DNA from: Pseudomonas poae
GTDB lineage: Bacteria; Pseudomonadota; Gammaproteobacteria; Pseudomonadales; Pseudomonadaceae
DNA length: 64,000 nt
Reading direction: 5' to 3'
Assembly (NCBI GenBank): GCA_028869255.1
Contig: CP110972.1
Coordinates: 4,965,001 to 5,029,000 of the forward strand
In this document: positions 10,951-20,284 of the stretch, in pieces
Layout of the letters: every line of letters begins with the position of its first letter
How positions within the stretch are numbered: the stretch's first letter is position 1
Made by a program: the position numbers and the translations under genes
Notes under the pieces: generated by a model
Told to the model about the DNA's origin: nothing
Databases searched by the model: none
What the model saw: the letters and a program-made list of their open reading frames with translations, nothing else

Positions 10951-11118
10951 TTCTCTCTGCATCGTCGGAGCTTGAGGAAACATCGCGCACCGAAACGTAG
11001 CGAGAAAGCGGGCGACAACGCGAAGTTTATCTCTGGATAAGTGAGCTCCTGTCGTCCACTTTCGCCGCACGCAGGTGTCGGCAATGTTATCCACAACTCC
11101 AAAGGAAGGGCCCCTGTC

Positions 11119-11703
11119 GTGACTGCCATTAAACTGATCGTTGGCCTGGGAAATCCAGGCGCCGAATACGAACAGACCCGGCATAACGCGGGGGCCCTTT
11201 TTGTTGAGCGCATCGCCCACGCCCAAGGTGTGAACCTGGTGGCCGATCGCAAATATTTTGGCCTGACCGGACGCTTCTCGCATCAGGGTCAGGATGTTCG
11301 TCTGCTGATTCCCACCACCTACATGAACCGCAGCGGCCAGGCTGTCGCGGCGCTTGCGGGCTTCTTCCGGATCAAACCCGAAGAAATCCTGGTGGCCCAT
11401 GACGAACTGGACTTGCCACCCGGCGTTGCCAAACTCAAGCTGGGCGGCGGGCATGGCGGGCATAATGGCCTGCGCGACATCATTGCGCAGTTGGGCAATC
11501 AGAATAATTTTTACCGTCTGCGGCTCGGCATTGGCCACCCAGGCGTCGCCAGTATGGTTTCAAATTTCGTCCTGGGTCGTGCGCCACGCGCCGAACAGGA
11601 AAAACTCGATGCCAGCATCGACTTTGCCCTCGGCGTGCTGCCGGATATCTTCGCCGGTGAATGGAACCGTGCGATGAAAAACCTGCACAGCCAGAAGGCC
11701 TGA
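11119..11703 (+). CDS. pth: Peptidyl-tRNA hydrolase
   Basis: 194 residues from GTG at 11119, preceded by AAGGAAGG; the longer in-frame start at 11041 lacks family similarity. It releases peptides from stalled peptidyl-tRNA. Conserved features are VGLGNPG at the N-terminus, the catalytic His in QTRHNAG, and [12 protein letters not shown] and [10 protein letters not shown] in the middle. ychF follows 21 bases later. Confidence 0.96.
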   Translation: MTAIKLIVGLGNPGAEYEQTRHNAGALFVERIAHAQGVNLVADRKYFGLTGRFSHQGQDVRLLIPTTYMNRSGQAVAALAGFFRIKPEEILVAHDELDLPPGVAKLKLGGGHGGHNGLRDIIAQLGNQNNFYRLRLGIGHPGVASMVSNFVLGRAPRAEQEKLDASIDFALGVLPDIFAGEWNRAMKNLHSQKA

Positions 11704-11724
11704 CTCTTACCGAGGGGAAACACC

Positions 11725-12825
11725 ATGGGATTCAATTGCGGCATCGTCGGCCTGCCCAACGTCGGCAAATCTACCCTGTTCAACGCCCTGACCAAGTCCG
11801 GTATTGCGGCGGAGAACTTCCCCTTCTGCACCATCGAACCCAACAGCGGCATCGTGGCCATGCCGGACCCGCGCCTGCAGGAGCTGGCGGCCATCGTCAA
11901 TCCCAAGCGCATCCTGCCGACCACCATGGAATTCGTCGATATCGCGGGCCTGGTGGCCGGCGCGTCGAAAGGTGAAGGCCTGGGTAACAAGTTCCTGGCC
12001 AACATCCGTGAAACCGATGCCATCGCCCACGTGGTCCGCTGCTTTGAAGACGAGAACGTGATTCACGTCTCCAACAGCGTCGACCCGAAGCGCGACATCG
12101 AGATCATCGACCTGGAACTGATCTTCGCCGACCTCGACAGCTGCGAAAAGCAACTGCAGAAAGTTGCGCGTAACGCCAAGGGTGGCGACAAGGATGCCGT
12201 GGTCCAGAAAGGCCTGCTGGAGCAATTGATTGCGCACTTCACCTTGGGCAAACCGGCGCGCAGCCTGATGAAGAGCATGAATGCCGACGAAAAGGCAGTC
12301 ATCAAAGGCTTCCACCTGCTGACCACCAAGCCAGTGATGTACATCGCCAACGTCGCGGAAGACGGCTTCGAGAACAACCCGCTGCTAGACGTGGTCAAGG
12401 CCATCGCCGAAGAAGAAGGCGCAATCGTGGTGCCGGTGTGCAACAAGATCGAAGCAGAAATTGCCGAGCTGGATGACGGCGAAGAGAAAGACATGTTCCT
12501 CGAGGCCCTGGGCCTGGAAGAGCCTGGCTTGAACCGTGTAATCCGCGCCGGCTACGAAATGCTGCACCTGCAGACTTACTTCACCGCCGGTGTCGAAGAA
12601 GTCCGCGCCTGGACCGTCAAGGTCGGTGCTACCGCACCACAGGCCGCTGGCGTGATTCACACCGACTTCGAAAAAGGCTTCATCCGCGCCGAAGTCATCG
12701 CCTACAACGACTTCATCCAGTACAAGGGAGAAGCCGGTACCAAAGAAGCCGGTAAATGGCGCCTGGAAGGCAAGGAATACATCGTCAAGGATGGCGACGT
12801 GATGCACTTCCGTTTTAACGTGTAA
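11725..12825 (+). CDS. ychF: Redox-regulated P-loop ATPase YchF (OLA1 family)
   Basis: 366 residues. G1 loop GLPNVGKST near residue 8 and the Obg-type G domain, with an NKIE-like G4 variant (PVCNKIEAE), which fits the ATP preference of this family. A C-terminal TGS domain ends in [11 protein letters not shown]. It binds ribosomes. Cotranscription with pth is usual. It marks the end of the core block before the type III secretion locus. Confidence 0.96.
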   Translation: MGFNCGIVGLPNVGKSTLFNALTKSGIAAENFPFCTIEPNSGIVAMPDPRLQELAAIVNPKRILPTTMEFVDIAGLVAGASKGEGLGNKFLANIRETDAIAHVVRCFEDENVIHVSNSVDPKRDIEIIDLELIFADLDSCEKQLQKVARNAKGGDKDAVVQKGLLEQLIAHFTLGKPARSLMKSMNADEKAVIKGFHLLTTKPVMYIANVAEDGFENNPLLDVVKAIAEEEGAIVVPVCNKIEAEIAELDDGEEKDMFLEALGLEEPGLNRVIRAGYEMLHLQTYFTAGVEEVRAWTVKVGATAPQAAGVIHTDFEKGFIRAEVIAYNDFIQYKGEAGTKEAGKWRLEGKEYIVKDGDVMHFRFNV

Positions 12826-12852
12826 GCATTACCTGCGGTTTATATCGCACAT

Positions 12853-12882
12853 AAAAAGCCGATGCAGTGCATCGGCTTTTTT
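12853..12882 (+). terminator. Rho-independent terminator after ychF
   Basis: GCCGATGC and GCATCGGC form a perfect 8-bp stem around AGT, flanked by an A5 run and a T6 run. Confidence 0.92.
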
Positions 12883-13125
12883 GTGCGCGCTGACTTATAC
12901 CCACACAAGACGCTCACCTGATCCCCACCCGCAGTAAACTCCAAGACTTTCCCTATTGCCCCATACCCCCCGAATAAGCCGGGTAACTTTAACCACTGAA
13001 TGAATGACTATTCCTACGACAACCTGGCTTACTCTTACACGCAGACACGATGACAGCTTTTATAATTTGCGCTCTACTGAATCCCTATTAACCAGTGAAT
13101 AATCGCGGTAGTGGAGTACCATCCG

Positions 13126-14063
13126 ATGTCGGCCTCCTATCAACATGATAATGAAACGGACACTCCATTCATTGAAGGCCCAGACATCGAAAATACGATC
13201 AATAGCGCTGCGCCTCTAAATATTGACATTCTGTTACTTGGGGAAACCGGTACAGGCAAGGACACGCTGGCACAGCGGATTCATCGCCTGTCCGGACGTC
13301 GGGGTAACTTTGTCGCCGTGAACTGCGCCGCCATTCCGGAGAGCCTCGCAGAGAGCCAGTTGTTCGGGGTCAACAGTGGTGCTTACACCGGCGCCGTGCA
13401 GTCACGAGCAGGTTTTATTGAAGCTGCGCACCAGGGCACCTTGTACCTGGATGAAATCGACAGCATGCCGCTTTCGTTGCAGGCCAAGTTACTGCGTGCG
13501 TTGGAGTCGAGGGCGTCGAGCGCCTGGGTTCAACCCGGTTTATACCAGTAGACATGCGCGTCATCGCCTCTGCCCAGCAATCGCTGCATGAAATGGTCGA
13601 GCAAGGGGCCTTCAGACGGGATCTGTATTTTCGCCTCAGCGTCATCAATATCGAGCTTCCAGCGCTACGTGAGCGGCGCGAACGCATCGTCCCCTTGTTT
13701 CTGAACATGGTTCAACAGGAAGCCCAGTACTTCAAGTGCCCTGCCCCACCGCCCTCCGGTGAATTGCTCCAGCAGTTGCTGTGCCATCCATGGCAGGGAA
13801 ATATTCGTGAGTTGCGCTCCACAGCCAAACGGTTCGTGCTGGGGCTGACAGCCCTGACCAGGCCGGAGACAGAAAAAGCCCAAATGAGCCTCAAGCAACG
13901 ATTGCAGTACATAGAGAAATCGCTGATCGAAGAGTCTTTACACCGTCACGCCCACTGCGTGGATACCGTCTCGATCGAATTGAGTGTTGCCAAACGCACG
14001 CTCTATTACAGGATGAAACAATTGGGCATTTCACTCAATTCCAGCACCTCCCCGTGTTTCTGA
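13126..14063 (+). CDS. HrpS-like sigma-54 enhancer-binding protein of the T3SS, with a frameshift
   Basis: AAA+ activator without a receiver domain, like HrpR/HrpS/RspR. Start ATG 13126 has GGAG upstream; GTG 13111 is an alternative. It carries Walker A GETGTGKD, the sigma-54 contact loop as GAYTGA (a variant of GAFTGA), Walker B LYLDEID, and a C-terminal Fis-type helix-turn-helix ([15 protein letters not shown]). The frame breaks in the GGG run at 13512-13514; one extra G gives [23 protein letters not shown] and rejoins the frame ending at 14063. It should activate hrpL through the sigma-54 promoter at 30627. Only one such gene is present, whereas P. syringae has the HrpR/HrpS pair. Confidence 0.88.
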
Positions 14064-14141
14064 AAATAGCTAGGCATGCACGAAAGACACTTTTACACAA
14101 TGAACGCATGCCCCCCAAAAAAACAGCAACAAACAATTAAT

Positions 14142-14170
14142 GGAACCGCGCCGGTCGAACTCGCCACTTA
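14142..14170 (+). promoter_or_regulatory. hrp box (HrpL promoter) of the hrpA-hrpB-hrcJ-hrpD-hrpE unit
   Basis: GGAACC (14142-14147), 16 bases, CCACTTA (14164-14170). This matches the HrpL consensus GGAACC-N15/16-CCACNNA exactly and lies about 100 bases before the first small gene. Confidence 0.93.
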
Positions 14171-14268
14171 GATCACGGACGCCAGTTATCAAGGAGTAGC
14201 GTGACTTCCTTGGCCGGCGACCGAACAGAAGCAAACCCAATCATTCGATAAATAGCAGGTGAATATTT

Positions 14269-14442
14269 ATGGTATCTCCAATTAGCAACTTTGGTTCCGG
14301 TGGCTTGACCAACCAACAGCTCGAACAAAACCTTGAAGGCACAAGCCAGGCAAAAAACGCCGACTCCGCGAAAATGGCGGAGAAGGACAAAGAAGTATCG
14401 CTTAATAACAAGTGGACTGCGTTAATCCAGAAACAGCAGTAA
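14269..14442 (+). CDS. Small T3SS protein, candidate Hrp pilin (HrpA position)
   Basis: 57 residues (MVSPISNFGSGG...ALIQKQQ), start ATG behind AGGTGAA. It is the first gene after a perfect hrp box and is followed at once by an 11-bp attenuator hairpin, as expected for an abundantly made pilin ahead of less abundant parts. It is Gly/Ser/Asn-rich at the N-terminus and helical, Lys/Ala/Glu-rich after it, with no Cys, which suits a secreted pilin. I see no direct sequence similarity to P. syringae HrpA, which is about twice as long, so the assignment rests on position and composition. Confidence 0.6.
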   Translation: MVSPISNFGSGGLTNQQLEQNLEGTSQAKNADSAKMAEKDKEVSLNNKWTALIQKQQ

Positions 14443-14450
14443 ATATCACT

Positions 14451-14485
14451 GGCTTCCTCTATGTTTATTAGAGGAAGCCAACCTG
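14451..14485 (+). terminator. Attenuator hairpin after the candidate pilin gene
   Basis: GGCTTCCTCTA (14451-14461) and TAGAGGAAGCC (14469-14479) pair perfectly over 11 bp around a 7-base loop; the T-run is delayed (AACCTGTTTTT). Partial read-through into hrpB is expected because no other promoter is seen before hrpB. Confidence 0.75.
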
Positions 14486-14506
14486 TTTTTCGTGCTGGAG
14501 TATCAC

Positions 14507-14869
14507 ATGCAGATCAAGCTTGATCAGCAACGGCAAAGCGATGCCATTGCCCCACCCCTTGCCGTTGAAAACAGCAGTGAAAACGCCCAGGACGCACAGT
14601 ATTTCAGTGCGGCCCTGGAGCAAAATACTGTGCGCCCCACCCAGGCGTCCTCCGCAGGAAGCAACCCTCTGGCTGACTACTCTGAAAGGCTGAAGTCAAG
14701 CAACGAAAGCATTCCAAAACTGCTGCGTGACTTCGTCAATGAAAAAAATCACCTCAAGGCAGCTAATGCCGTAGACGCGATGGTTGGATCCAAGGAAATC
14801 CTCAACATCGGTGTCAAGGTCATAAAACACTGCGCGTCCTTTGTTGAAAAGACCTCCAACCTGCAATAG
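14507..14869 (+). CDS. hrpB: T3SS inner rod protein HrpB (SctI)
   Basis: 120 residues from ATG 14507, with GGAG 6 bases upstream; a GTG at 14492 is an alternative. Position between the pilin gene and hrcJ, size, and a C-terminal helical region (SKEILNIGVKVIKHCASFVEK) fit the HrpB/SctI rod family, whose C-terminal helix packs in the needle base. The N-terminal half is Gln/Ala/Ser-rich and probably disordered. Confidence 0.75.
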   Translation: MQIKLDQQRQSDAIAPPLAVENSSENAQDAQYFSAALEQNTVRPTQASSAGSNPLADYSERLKSSNESIPKLLRDFVNEKNHLKAANAVDAMVGSKEILNIGVKVIKHCASFVEKTSNLQ

Positions 14870-14876
14870 GTGAGCC

Positions 14877-15677
14877 ATGCATCGCTGTCGTTTTATCCTC
14901 TTATGGCTGCCCCTGGTACTCCTGCTGGGTGGCTGCGGCGAAAGCGTCGAGTTGCATCGGCAGTTATCCGAACAGGAGGCCAATGAAGTGATCGCGGAGC
15001 TGGCAGACAAACACATTCGGGCTCAAAAGCAGCTGGCCAAAGACGGCGTGATAGTTCGCGTACGAACAGATGACATTGCTCGCGCAGTCCGTACGCTGGC
15101 AGCGGCCGGGCTGCCAAAGACCGCGCGGTCGACATTGGGCGATGTCTTTCGCAAGGAAGGGGTGATTTCCACCCCGCTGGAAGAACGTGCTCGCTATATC
15201 TATGCCTTGTCTCAGGAATTGGAAGCGACCCTGTCCAATATCGATGGCGTCATTGTCGCTCGCGTTCACGTAGTACTCCCCGAACGGGTCGCACCGGGGG
15301 AACCGGTGCAGCCGGCATCGGCATCCGTCTTTATCAAACATGATCCACAGCTTGAGCCCGACAGCCTGCTGCCACGCGTACGACGGATGGTGGCCAGCAG
15401 CATACCGGGCATGGCATCGGCCGTTTCCAATAACCAAAAGTTGACCGTGGTATTCGTTCCGGCAACCGCGTATCGGGAAACGCAGCAACTTACGTATTGG
15501 GGGCCTTTTCTGATCAAGACGGATGACCTGCCGTTCTGGCAAACCACCCTTATCGGGGTCCTGGTATTGCTGGTAGTCGGGGTCGCAGCAGCCGTGTTCT
15601 GGTTCAAAAAGGCGCAGCGTAAACCATTCGGTATACACCAGCCCCAGCCAGCAGAGCCACGCGCGTATGACGCATGA
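14877..15677 (+). CDS. hrcJ: T3SS inner-membrane ring lipoprotein HrcJ (SctJ)
   Basis: 266 residues. Signal peptide with lipobox LLGGC (Cys near residue 20), two ring-building domains (ELHRQLSEQEANEV... and ATLSNIDGVIVARVHVVLPE), and a single membrane helix near residues 220-242 (LIGVLVLLVVGVAAAVFWF), the FliF/YscJ architecture. It overlaps hrpD by 11 bases. Confidence 0.96.
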   Translation: MHRCRFILLWLPLVLLLGGCGESVELHRQLSEQEANEVIAELADKHIRAQKQLAKDGVIVRVRTDDIARAVRTLAAAGLPKTARSTLGDVFRKEGVISTPLEERARYIYALSQELEATLSNIDGVIVARVHVVLPERVAPGEPVQPASASVFIKHDPQLEPDSLLPRVRRMVASSIPGMASAVSNNQKLTVVFVPATAYRETQQLTYWGPFLIKTDDLPFWQTTLIGVLVLLVVGVAAAVFWFKKAQRKPFGIHQPQPAEPRAYDA

Positions 15678-16257
15678 AAGCCTCGCCTGGGCTCAGTGGT
15701 GGGCCCGTCCATGGCTGGGTTCCCTGCACGCCTGGCCTCCGTTCGACCCGGCCCTGAGCTATTGGAAAACACTCTTCCAGAGCCAGCATGCCGCAATGGG
15801 CGCGGCATTGGAGATTGAGCCATGCCTGCCCATCGAACCCCCGCCAGCCCTGCTGCAACTTGTACTGCAACATGCCGCCCAACGCGACCTTGTGCTCGCG
15901 CTGGTCGGCGGTGTGTACCACATGAAGAGCGACACGCCCTTGAGCCAGGATCACCAGCTCTGGTGTGCCCGCCTGTCCAAGGCACTGGTCACGTATCCGG
16001 TGCAAACCGACACCGAGGACGCTTTGCAATGCCTGCGCGCCTGGGTAGACCCCAAGGTCTGGCAGCGCCTGCGATTGAGCTTCGACCGCAGCCGGGTACT
16101 CACCCTTGAAAGAACCCCGAGGCTGCGCGATTTTCACGACAAGCTCGATACCGTCTGGAAAGCCGCGATATGGCGTACAGGCACTTCGCACACCCCCTCT
16201 GGATTTCCCCGCCCTTGCGCCGAGCCTCATGACAATGCTTCCCAAACGCACGATTGA
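15667..16257 (+). CDS. hrpD: HrpD-like T3SS accessory protein (SctK)
   Basis: 196 residues, beginning MTHESLAWAQWWARPW and Trp/Leu-rich. No catalytic motif is seen. Identification comes from its place between hrcJ and hrpE, as in P. syringae, and from its length. SctK proteins link the sorting platform to the inner ring. It overlaps both neighbours (11 and about 29 bases). Confidence 0.78.
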   Translation: MTHESLAWAQWWARPWLGSLHAWPPFDPALSYWKTLFQSQHAAMGAALEIEPCLPIEPPPALLQLVLQHAAQRDLVLALVGGVYHMKSDTPLSQDHQLWCARLSKALVTYPVQTDTEDALQCLRAWVDPKVWQRLRLSFDRSRVLTLERTPRLRDFHDKLDTVWKAAIWRTGTSHTPSGFPRPCAEPHDNASQTHD

Positions 16258-16828
16258 GTTACGCCAGCCCCACACTGGTGCCCCCTCCCCGCTGATCACC
16301 CGCGAAGCCCTGGCGGACTGCGCTCAAGCCGGCGAGTTGCTGAGGCATGCCCAGGATCAGGCCGATGAGATCCTGCGCCAGGCCCATGCACAGCGTGATC
16401 AACTGCTTGCGCAGGCAGAATATGATTTCTGGCAACGCACCAACCGCCAACTGAGTCGCTGGCAAGCCACACAACAGGCGGTTCTCGACAACGTTGAGTC
16501 CATCGCCACCTCGGTCACCCACCACGCCATCCGTAGCTTGCTGGACGACACGACGCCGGTTCAACGCGTGTCCGCCATGCTTAAGCAACTGCTCACGGCA
16601 CAGGCCCCCGCAATCCAGGCCAAGTTGCTCTGCAACCCGCTGGATCAGCCCCACGTGGAACGATGGCTGAACCACCATAGCGAGGCTGTCTGGCAACTGC
16701 ATTGCGACGAGTCCATCGCGCCGAGCGTGTTGATCCTGGAGGCGGAGGAAGGCAGCTTCCGGATCGACTGGACGTCGTCAGTCAACGCGCTGTTAACCGC
16801 CGATACAGAGCGTTATGCACAGGCGTAG
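16229..16828 (+). CDS. hrpE: T3SS stator protein HrpE (SctL)
   Basis: 199 residues from ATG 16229 (MTMLPKRTIELRQ); ATG 16235 is also possible. A long Ala/Gln/Glu-rich helix (residues about 35-85, QADEILRQAHAQRDQLL) resembles FliH/YscL and the ATPase peripheral stalk. It regulates the HrcN ATPase and carries it to the export gate. Last gene of the hrpA-led operon. Confidence 0.88.
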   Translation: MTMLPKRTIELRQPHTGAPSPLITREALADCAQAGELLRHAQDQADEILRQAHAQRDQLLAQAEYDFWQRTNRQLSRWQATQQAVLDNVESIATSVTHHAIRSLLDDTTPVQRVSAMLKQLLTAQAPAIQAKLLCNPLDQPHVERWLNHHSEAVWQLHCDESIAPSVLILEAEEGSFRIDWTSSVNALLTADTERYAQA

Positions 16829-16882
16829 ATCGAGCCCCAGCCATTACAGCAATGATTGCCATCAAAATATTTCCCAAGTGAT

Positions 16883-16911
16883 GGAACGTCTTCCCACGCG
16901 CCAGCCACATA
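16883..16911 (+). promoter_or_regulatory. hrp box of the hrpF-hrpG-hrcC-hrpT-hrpV unit
   Basis: GGAACG (16883-16888), 16 bases, CCACATA (16905-16911), one mismatch from the HrpL consensus. It lies 30 bases before the hrpF start, and its position rules out the longer in-frame start at 16815 for hrpF. Confidence 0.85.
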
Positions 16912-16940
16912 AAAATACACATCCACCGGGAGAGCACCTT

Positions 16941-17177
16941 ATGAGATACGACGCACGCGAGGGCGGGCAGATCTTCAGAGATCTGAGTAAAAACTACCGA
17001 CAGTCCGACCTGATGAAACTCAATCAGCCTGATGCGCTGGACGCGCAGGAGTTTTCAGCATTGATGGAAGAACAATTCACGCTGGGCCAAACCTTGAGTC
17101 TGGGGGCTACCGCTGCGGGCGCGATTCTTACTCACAGGGCCGAAATAGGAAAAGTGATCTTCAATGGCACCCCATGA
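16941..17177 (+). CDS. hrpF: HrpF-like small T3SS protein
   Basis: 78 residues (MRYDAREGGQIFRDLSKNYR...). First gene after an hrp box, followed by hrpG and hrcC as in the P. syringae hrpC operon. HrpF of P. syringae is a small protein needed for secretion. No membrane segment or catalytic motif is seen. Confidence 0.8.
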   Translation: MRYDAREGGQIFRDLSKNYRQSDLMKLNQPDALDAQEFSALMEEQFTLGQTLSLGATAAGAILTHRAEIGKVIFNGTP

Positions 17178-17567
17178 ACTGACGTGGCTCATCACGCGAT
17201 GGAGGGATGGGACAGAGGACAGGATCACGCTGTTCGAGGGCGAAGACACCCTCTGTGTGAGTCGTCACCCACCCTTTTTTTGCTCAGCGTTCAACTGACT
17301 CATCGCCCACAGGGCACCACAACACAAACATGGTTGCGACTGGGGCATGCAAGCCTGGCGCATTTTCAGGGCGCCCTGTCACTCGAGCCTGCCAGTGGAC
17401 AGCTCTGGCTTCTTCAATGCGCCCCACAGGAATGCGAGCAGGAGGTTCTGCTGCGTCATCTCGAAGCCCTGTCCAACCAACGCGACACCTGGCGCTCAAT
17501 CATCGCGCGCATGGCTCGCCGCCCACACAAGTCCGTCCCCACGTCACTGCGTGCGCAGCTTTACTAA
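17164..17567 (+). CDS. hrpG: HrpG-like T3SS regulator, with a frameshift
   Basis: ATG 17164 (inside the hrpF end) begins MAPHELTWLITRWRDGTEDR. The frame stops early unless one T is added to the T7 run at 17275-17281, after which it continues as LLSVQLTHRPQGTTT to 17567, about 134 residues. In P. syringae HrpG binds HrpV and frees HrpS. Identification is from position, size and the partnership with hrpV downstream. The break lies in the longest T run of the area and is probably an artefact. Confidence 0.75.
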
Positions 17568-17580
17568 TCAGAGAACCCTT

Positions 17581-19716
17581 ATGGACAACCCTACCTACAA
17601 GCGCTTGCCTGTCAGCTCGCCCTGCGCGCCGTTAAAACGAGCCGACTGGCGCAGCCTGATTGCCTTGGCTTGCCTGTTGACTCCGCTCGGCGACGCCCTC
17701 GCGGCCGTACCCGCGGAATGGAAGAACACGGCCTATGCCTATGAAGCGCAGTTCAAGCCTCTACGCGAAGTACTCGAAGATTTCGCCCAGACCTTCGGCA
17801 CGCAGCTGCAGATCGAAGGTCTGCTGGAAGGCGTCGTCAATGGCAAAATACGCGCCAACACGCCCCAGTCGATGCTCGACAGACTCGGCGTCGAACATCG
17901 CTTTCAGTGGTATCTCTACAACAATACCCTGCACATCAGCACGCTGGATCAACAAGAGTCTGCACGCTTGGAGGTTTCGGCCGAATCCATTTCAGACCTC
18001 AAGAAGGCCCTGACCGATATCGGCCTGCTCGACAGCCGCTTCGGCTGGGGTGAGTTACCGGACGATGGGGTCGTACTCGTCTCTGGCCCCAAGCGCTACA
18101 TCGACCAGATCAAGCAGTTCAGCAGCCAGCGCCGTTCCCCGGATGAAAAACAGAGCATCTTGAGCTACCCGCTCAAGTTCGCCAACGCGGCTGACCGCTT
18201 CGTCGATTATCGCGGTGAAAAGCTGACCATCCCGGGCATCGCCACGATGCTGCGCGGGTTGCTGGAACCGCGCTCGCCCTCTGCCATTTCAAGCGTGAGG
18301 CCTTCTTCGGCCGCCCAGTCACAAGCGGCCATGGTGGGTCCGAACATGCCCCGCCTGAACAACCCGCTGCTGGAGCAAATGCTCGGTACTGCGGCGAACT
18401 CCGGGCAACTGACAACGGGGGCAACGCTCACCCCGCGTGCGCCGACTTCAACCAGTCGAATTCGCGTCGAGGCCGACGTGCGCAACAACGCGGTGCTGAT
18501 TTACGACTTGCCGGAGCGCCAGGCGATGTACCGCGAGTTGATTACCCAACTTGACGTCGCGCGCAGGCTGGTGGAGATCGACGCGATCATCCTCGATATC
18601 GAACGCACGCAGCTGCGCGAGTTCGGGATCAACTGGGGCTTTCAAAACAGCCGTTTCTTCGGTGGTGCCAATGTCGCGCCCGGCACCTCATCACAGCTGG
18701 CCATTGGCAACCGCGAGCGTTTTTATGCCGATATCCGCGCCCTGGAAGCCAAAGGCCTGGCCACTATGGTCTCCAACCCCTCGGTGCTGACCCTGGAAAA
18801 CCAGCCGGCAGTCATCGACTTCAATCGCACTCAGTACCTCAGGGCCGGTATCGAAAATGCGACCATTTTGCCCGTCACCGTCGGTACCAGCTTTCAAGTG
18901 GTGCCAAGGGTCATCACCAGCCGTGGCAGCCACCAGATCGATTTGGTGGTGGATATTGAAGATGGCAATTTCGACGAATCCAACCCGCTGCTCGACGGCC
19001 TGGATGTGCGCCGCGGCAAGGTCAGCACCCAGGCGGTGATGGCGGAAAAACGCTCGCTAGTGGTCGGCGGGTTCCATGTGACCGACAGCAAAGACAAGCA
19101 AAGCAAGGTTCCCCTGCTGGGGGACATTCCATTGCTGGGCAAAGCTTTATTCTCCTCGACCGAACGCCAGAACAATCGCCGTGAACGCCTGTTCATCCTG
19201 ACCCCACGGGTCATCGGCGATCAGTCCGACCCTTCACGCTACCTGCCCCAAGAGGACCAGGCCGAACTGCAGGCCGCCCTCAAACCCTTGGCACGCCGCA
19301 TGGCCGCACACCCGCCGGTGATCAAGCGCAGCGACATCACCAGCACCCTGGCTCACCTGGTCAGCGGGCAAGTGCCCAATGGCTTCAAGGCCGCACCGAT
19401 GCCGCTGGGGCTGGACACCTTGTGCTCCACCCGCAGCCTGCTGGCACTCAACACCGAACGCAGCCAGTGGTACGCCGGCGCGGATTTCAATGTGGCGGTG
19501 GTGGTGCTGCGCAACCAGTTCAAACGCAATGTGCGCATCGATGAAAAGGAATGCAGCAACTCGCAGACCCTGGCGGTCAGCGTCTGGCCGCGCGCCTGGC
19601 TCAAACCCGGTGAAGAAGCGGAAGTGTTCATCGCTATGCGCCCCGTGGTGAAGGATGAACACATCGGTGTATCACGTCCGTCTCTCCTCCCTCCCGCCCA
19701 GAAGACCACGCCATGA
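17581..19716 (+). CDS. hrcC: T3SS outer-membrane secretin HrcC (SctC)
   Basis: 711 residues from ATG 17581; the in-frame start at 17347 would run through hrpG and is rejected. Signal peptide (LIALACLLTPLGDALA), N-terminal N0/N1 domains (YEAQFKPLREVLEDFA...), then the secretin channel domain with ARRLVEIDAIILDIERTQLREFGINWGF and the VPLLGDIPLLGKALF signature near residue 510. It forms the outer-membrane ring; the following gene hrpT encodes its pilotin-like lipoprotein. Confidence 0.96.
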   Translation: MDNPTYKRLPVSSPCAPLKRADWRSLIALACLLTPLGDALAAVPAEWKNTAYAYEAQFKPLREVLEDFAQTFGTQLQIEGLLEGVVNGKIRANTPQSMLDRLGVEHRFQWYLYNNTLHISTLDQQESARLEVSAESISDLKKALTDIGLLDSRFGWGELPDDGVVLVSGPKRYIDQIKQFSSQRRSPDEKQSILSYPLKFANAADRFVDYRGEKLTIPGIATMLRGLLEPRSPSAISSVRPSSAAQSQAAMVGPNMPRLNNPLLEQMLGTAANSGQLTTGATLTPRAPTSTSRIRVEADVRNNAVLIYDLPERQAMYRELITQLDVARRLVEIDAIILDIERTQLREFGINWGFQNSRFFGGANVAPGTSSQLAIGNRERFYADIRALEAKGLATMVSNPSVLTLENQPAVIDFNRTQYLRAGIENATILPVTVGTSFQVVPRVITSRGSHQIDLVVDIEDGNFDESNPLLDGLDVRRGKVSTQAVMAEKRSLVVGGFHVTDSKDKQSKVPLLGDIPLLGKALFSSTERQNNRRERLFILTPRVIGDQSDPSRYLPQEDQAELQAALKPLARRMAAHPPVIKRSDITSTLAHLVSGQVPNGFKAAPMPLGLDTLCSTRSLLALNTERSQWYAGADFNVAVVVLRNQFKRNVRIDEKECSNSQTLAVSVWPRAWLKPGEEAEVFIAMRPVVKDEHIGVSRPSLLPPAQKTTP

Positions 19717-19916
19717 AATACCGACTATTGAGCGCTACCCTGATCGGCGCGACGCTGCTCGTTACCGCCTGCACCCCCACCTGCAAGGGCGATTCCTGCA
19801 CACGCCCACAATCGAGTGCGGACAAAATGGTGGTCTGGTGGCCTGAGCAGATGCGCGTCGAACCCGGCCCGTCCGGGGAACGTTCGGACCATCAGACGGT
19901 GTCGCTGGAACGATGA
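19713..19916 (+). CDS. hrpT: HrpT-like lipoprotein
   Basis: 67 residues with lipobox LLVTAC (Cys near residue 20). It overlaps the hrcC stop by 4 bases and the hrpV start by 4. HrpT-type lipoproteins assist HrcC assembly in the outer membrane. Small size, lipobox and location match the P. syringae gene. Confidence 0.85.
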   Translation: MKYRLLSATLIGATLLVTACTPTCKGDSCTRPQSSADKMVVWWPEQMRVEPGPSGERSDHQTVSLER

Positions 19917-20284
19917 ACGCCATGGGACCGCCTGACGACGAGGTGAATCGCCAGGCGTTCCTGGACAGCCTGGTGAGCGCAGAGGCCGCTCACCTGCAGT
20001 TGTGCCCGGGAATCGAACTGTGCGCCATGAGCGCCGGCGCCGACCAGGGTCTGAGCCTGCACATAGCCCGTAAGGCGCTACAAGCCGGGCAGGTGCAACG
20101 GATACTGGAGCGCCGCTTTGAGCAGTCCATCGCATTCGACGGCTGCTTTGTCTATCTCGATGCCCAGGATGCACTGGTGATCTGGCATGCACTGCCTGCG
20201 CAACGTACGGTATTGAATCAGACAATCAGCCGGATGTTGTCGCTGGCTAACCTTGAAGCACTGGATGAGCGGGTCATTCGCTGA
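19913..20284 (+). CDS. hrpV: HrpV-like anti-activator
   Basis: 123 residues (MNAMGPPDDEVNRQAF...). Last gene of the hrpF-led operon and convergent with hrcU, whose stop codon is directly adjacent. In P. syringae HrpV binds HrpS and restrains hrpL expression. No other motif is seen; the call is from position and size. Confidence 0.8.
   Translation: MNAMGPPDDEVNRQAFLDSLVSAEAAHLQLCPGIELCAMSAGADQGLSLHIARKALQAGQVQRILERRFEQSIAFDGCFVYLDAQDALVIWHALPAQRTVLNQTISRMLSLANLEALDERVIR

Noticed and set aside
10294..11538. 414-codon minus frame across rplY and pth
   Set aside because: Antisense to two conserved genes; no family features.
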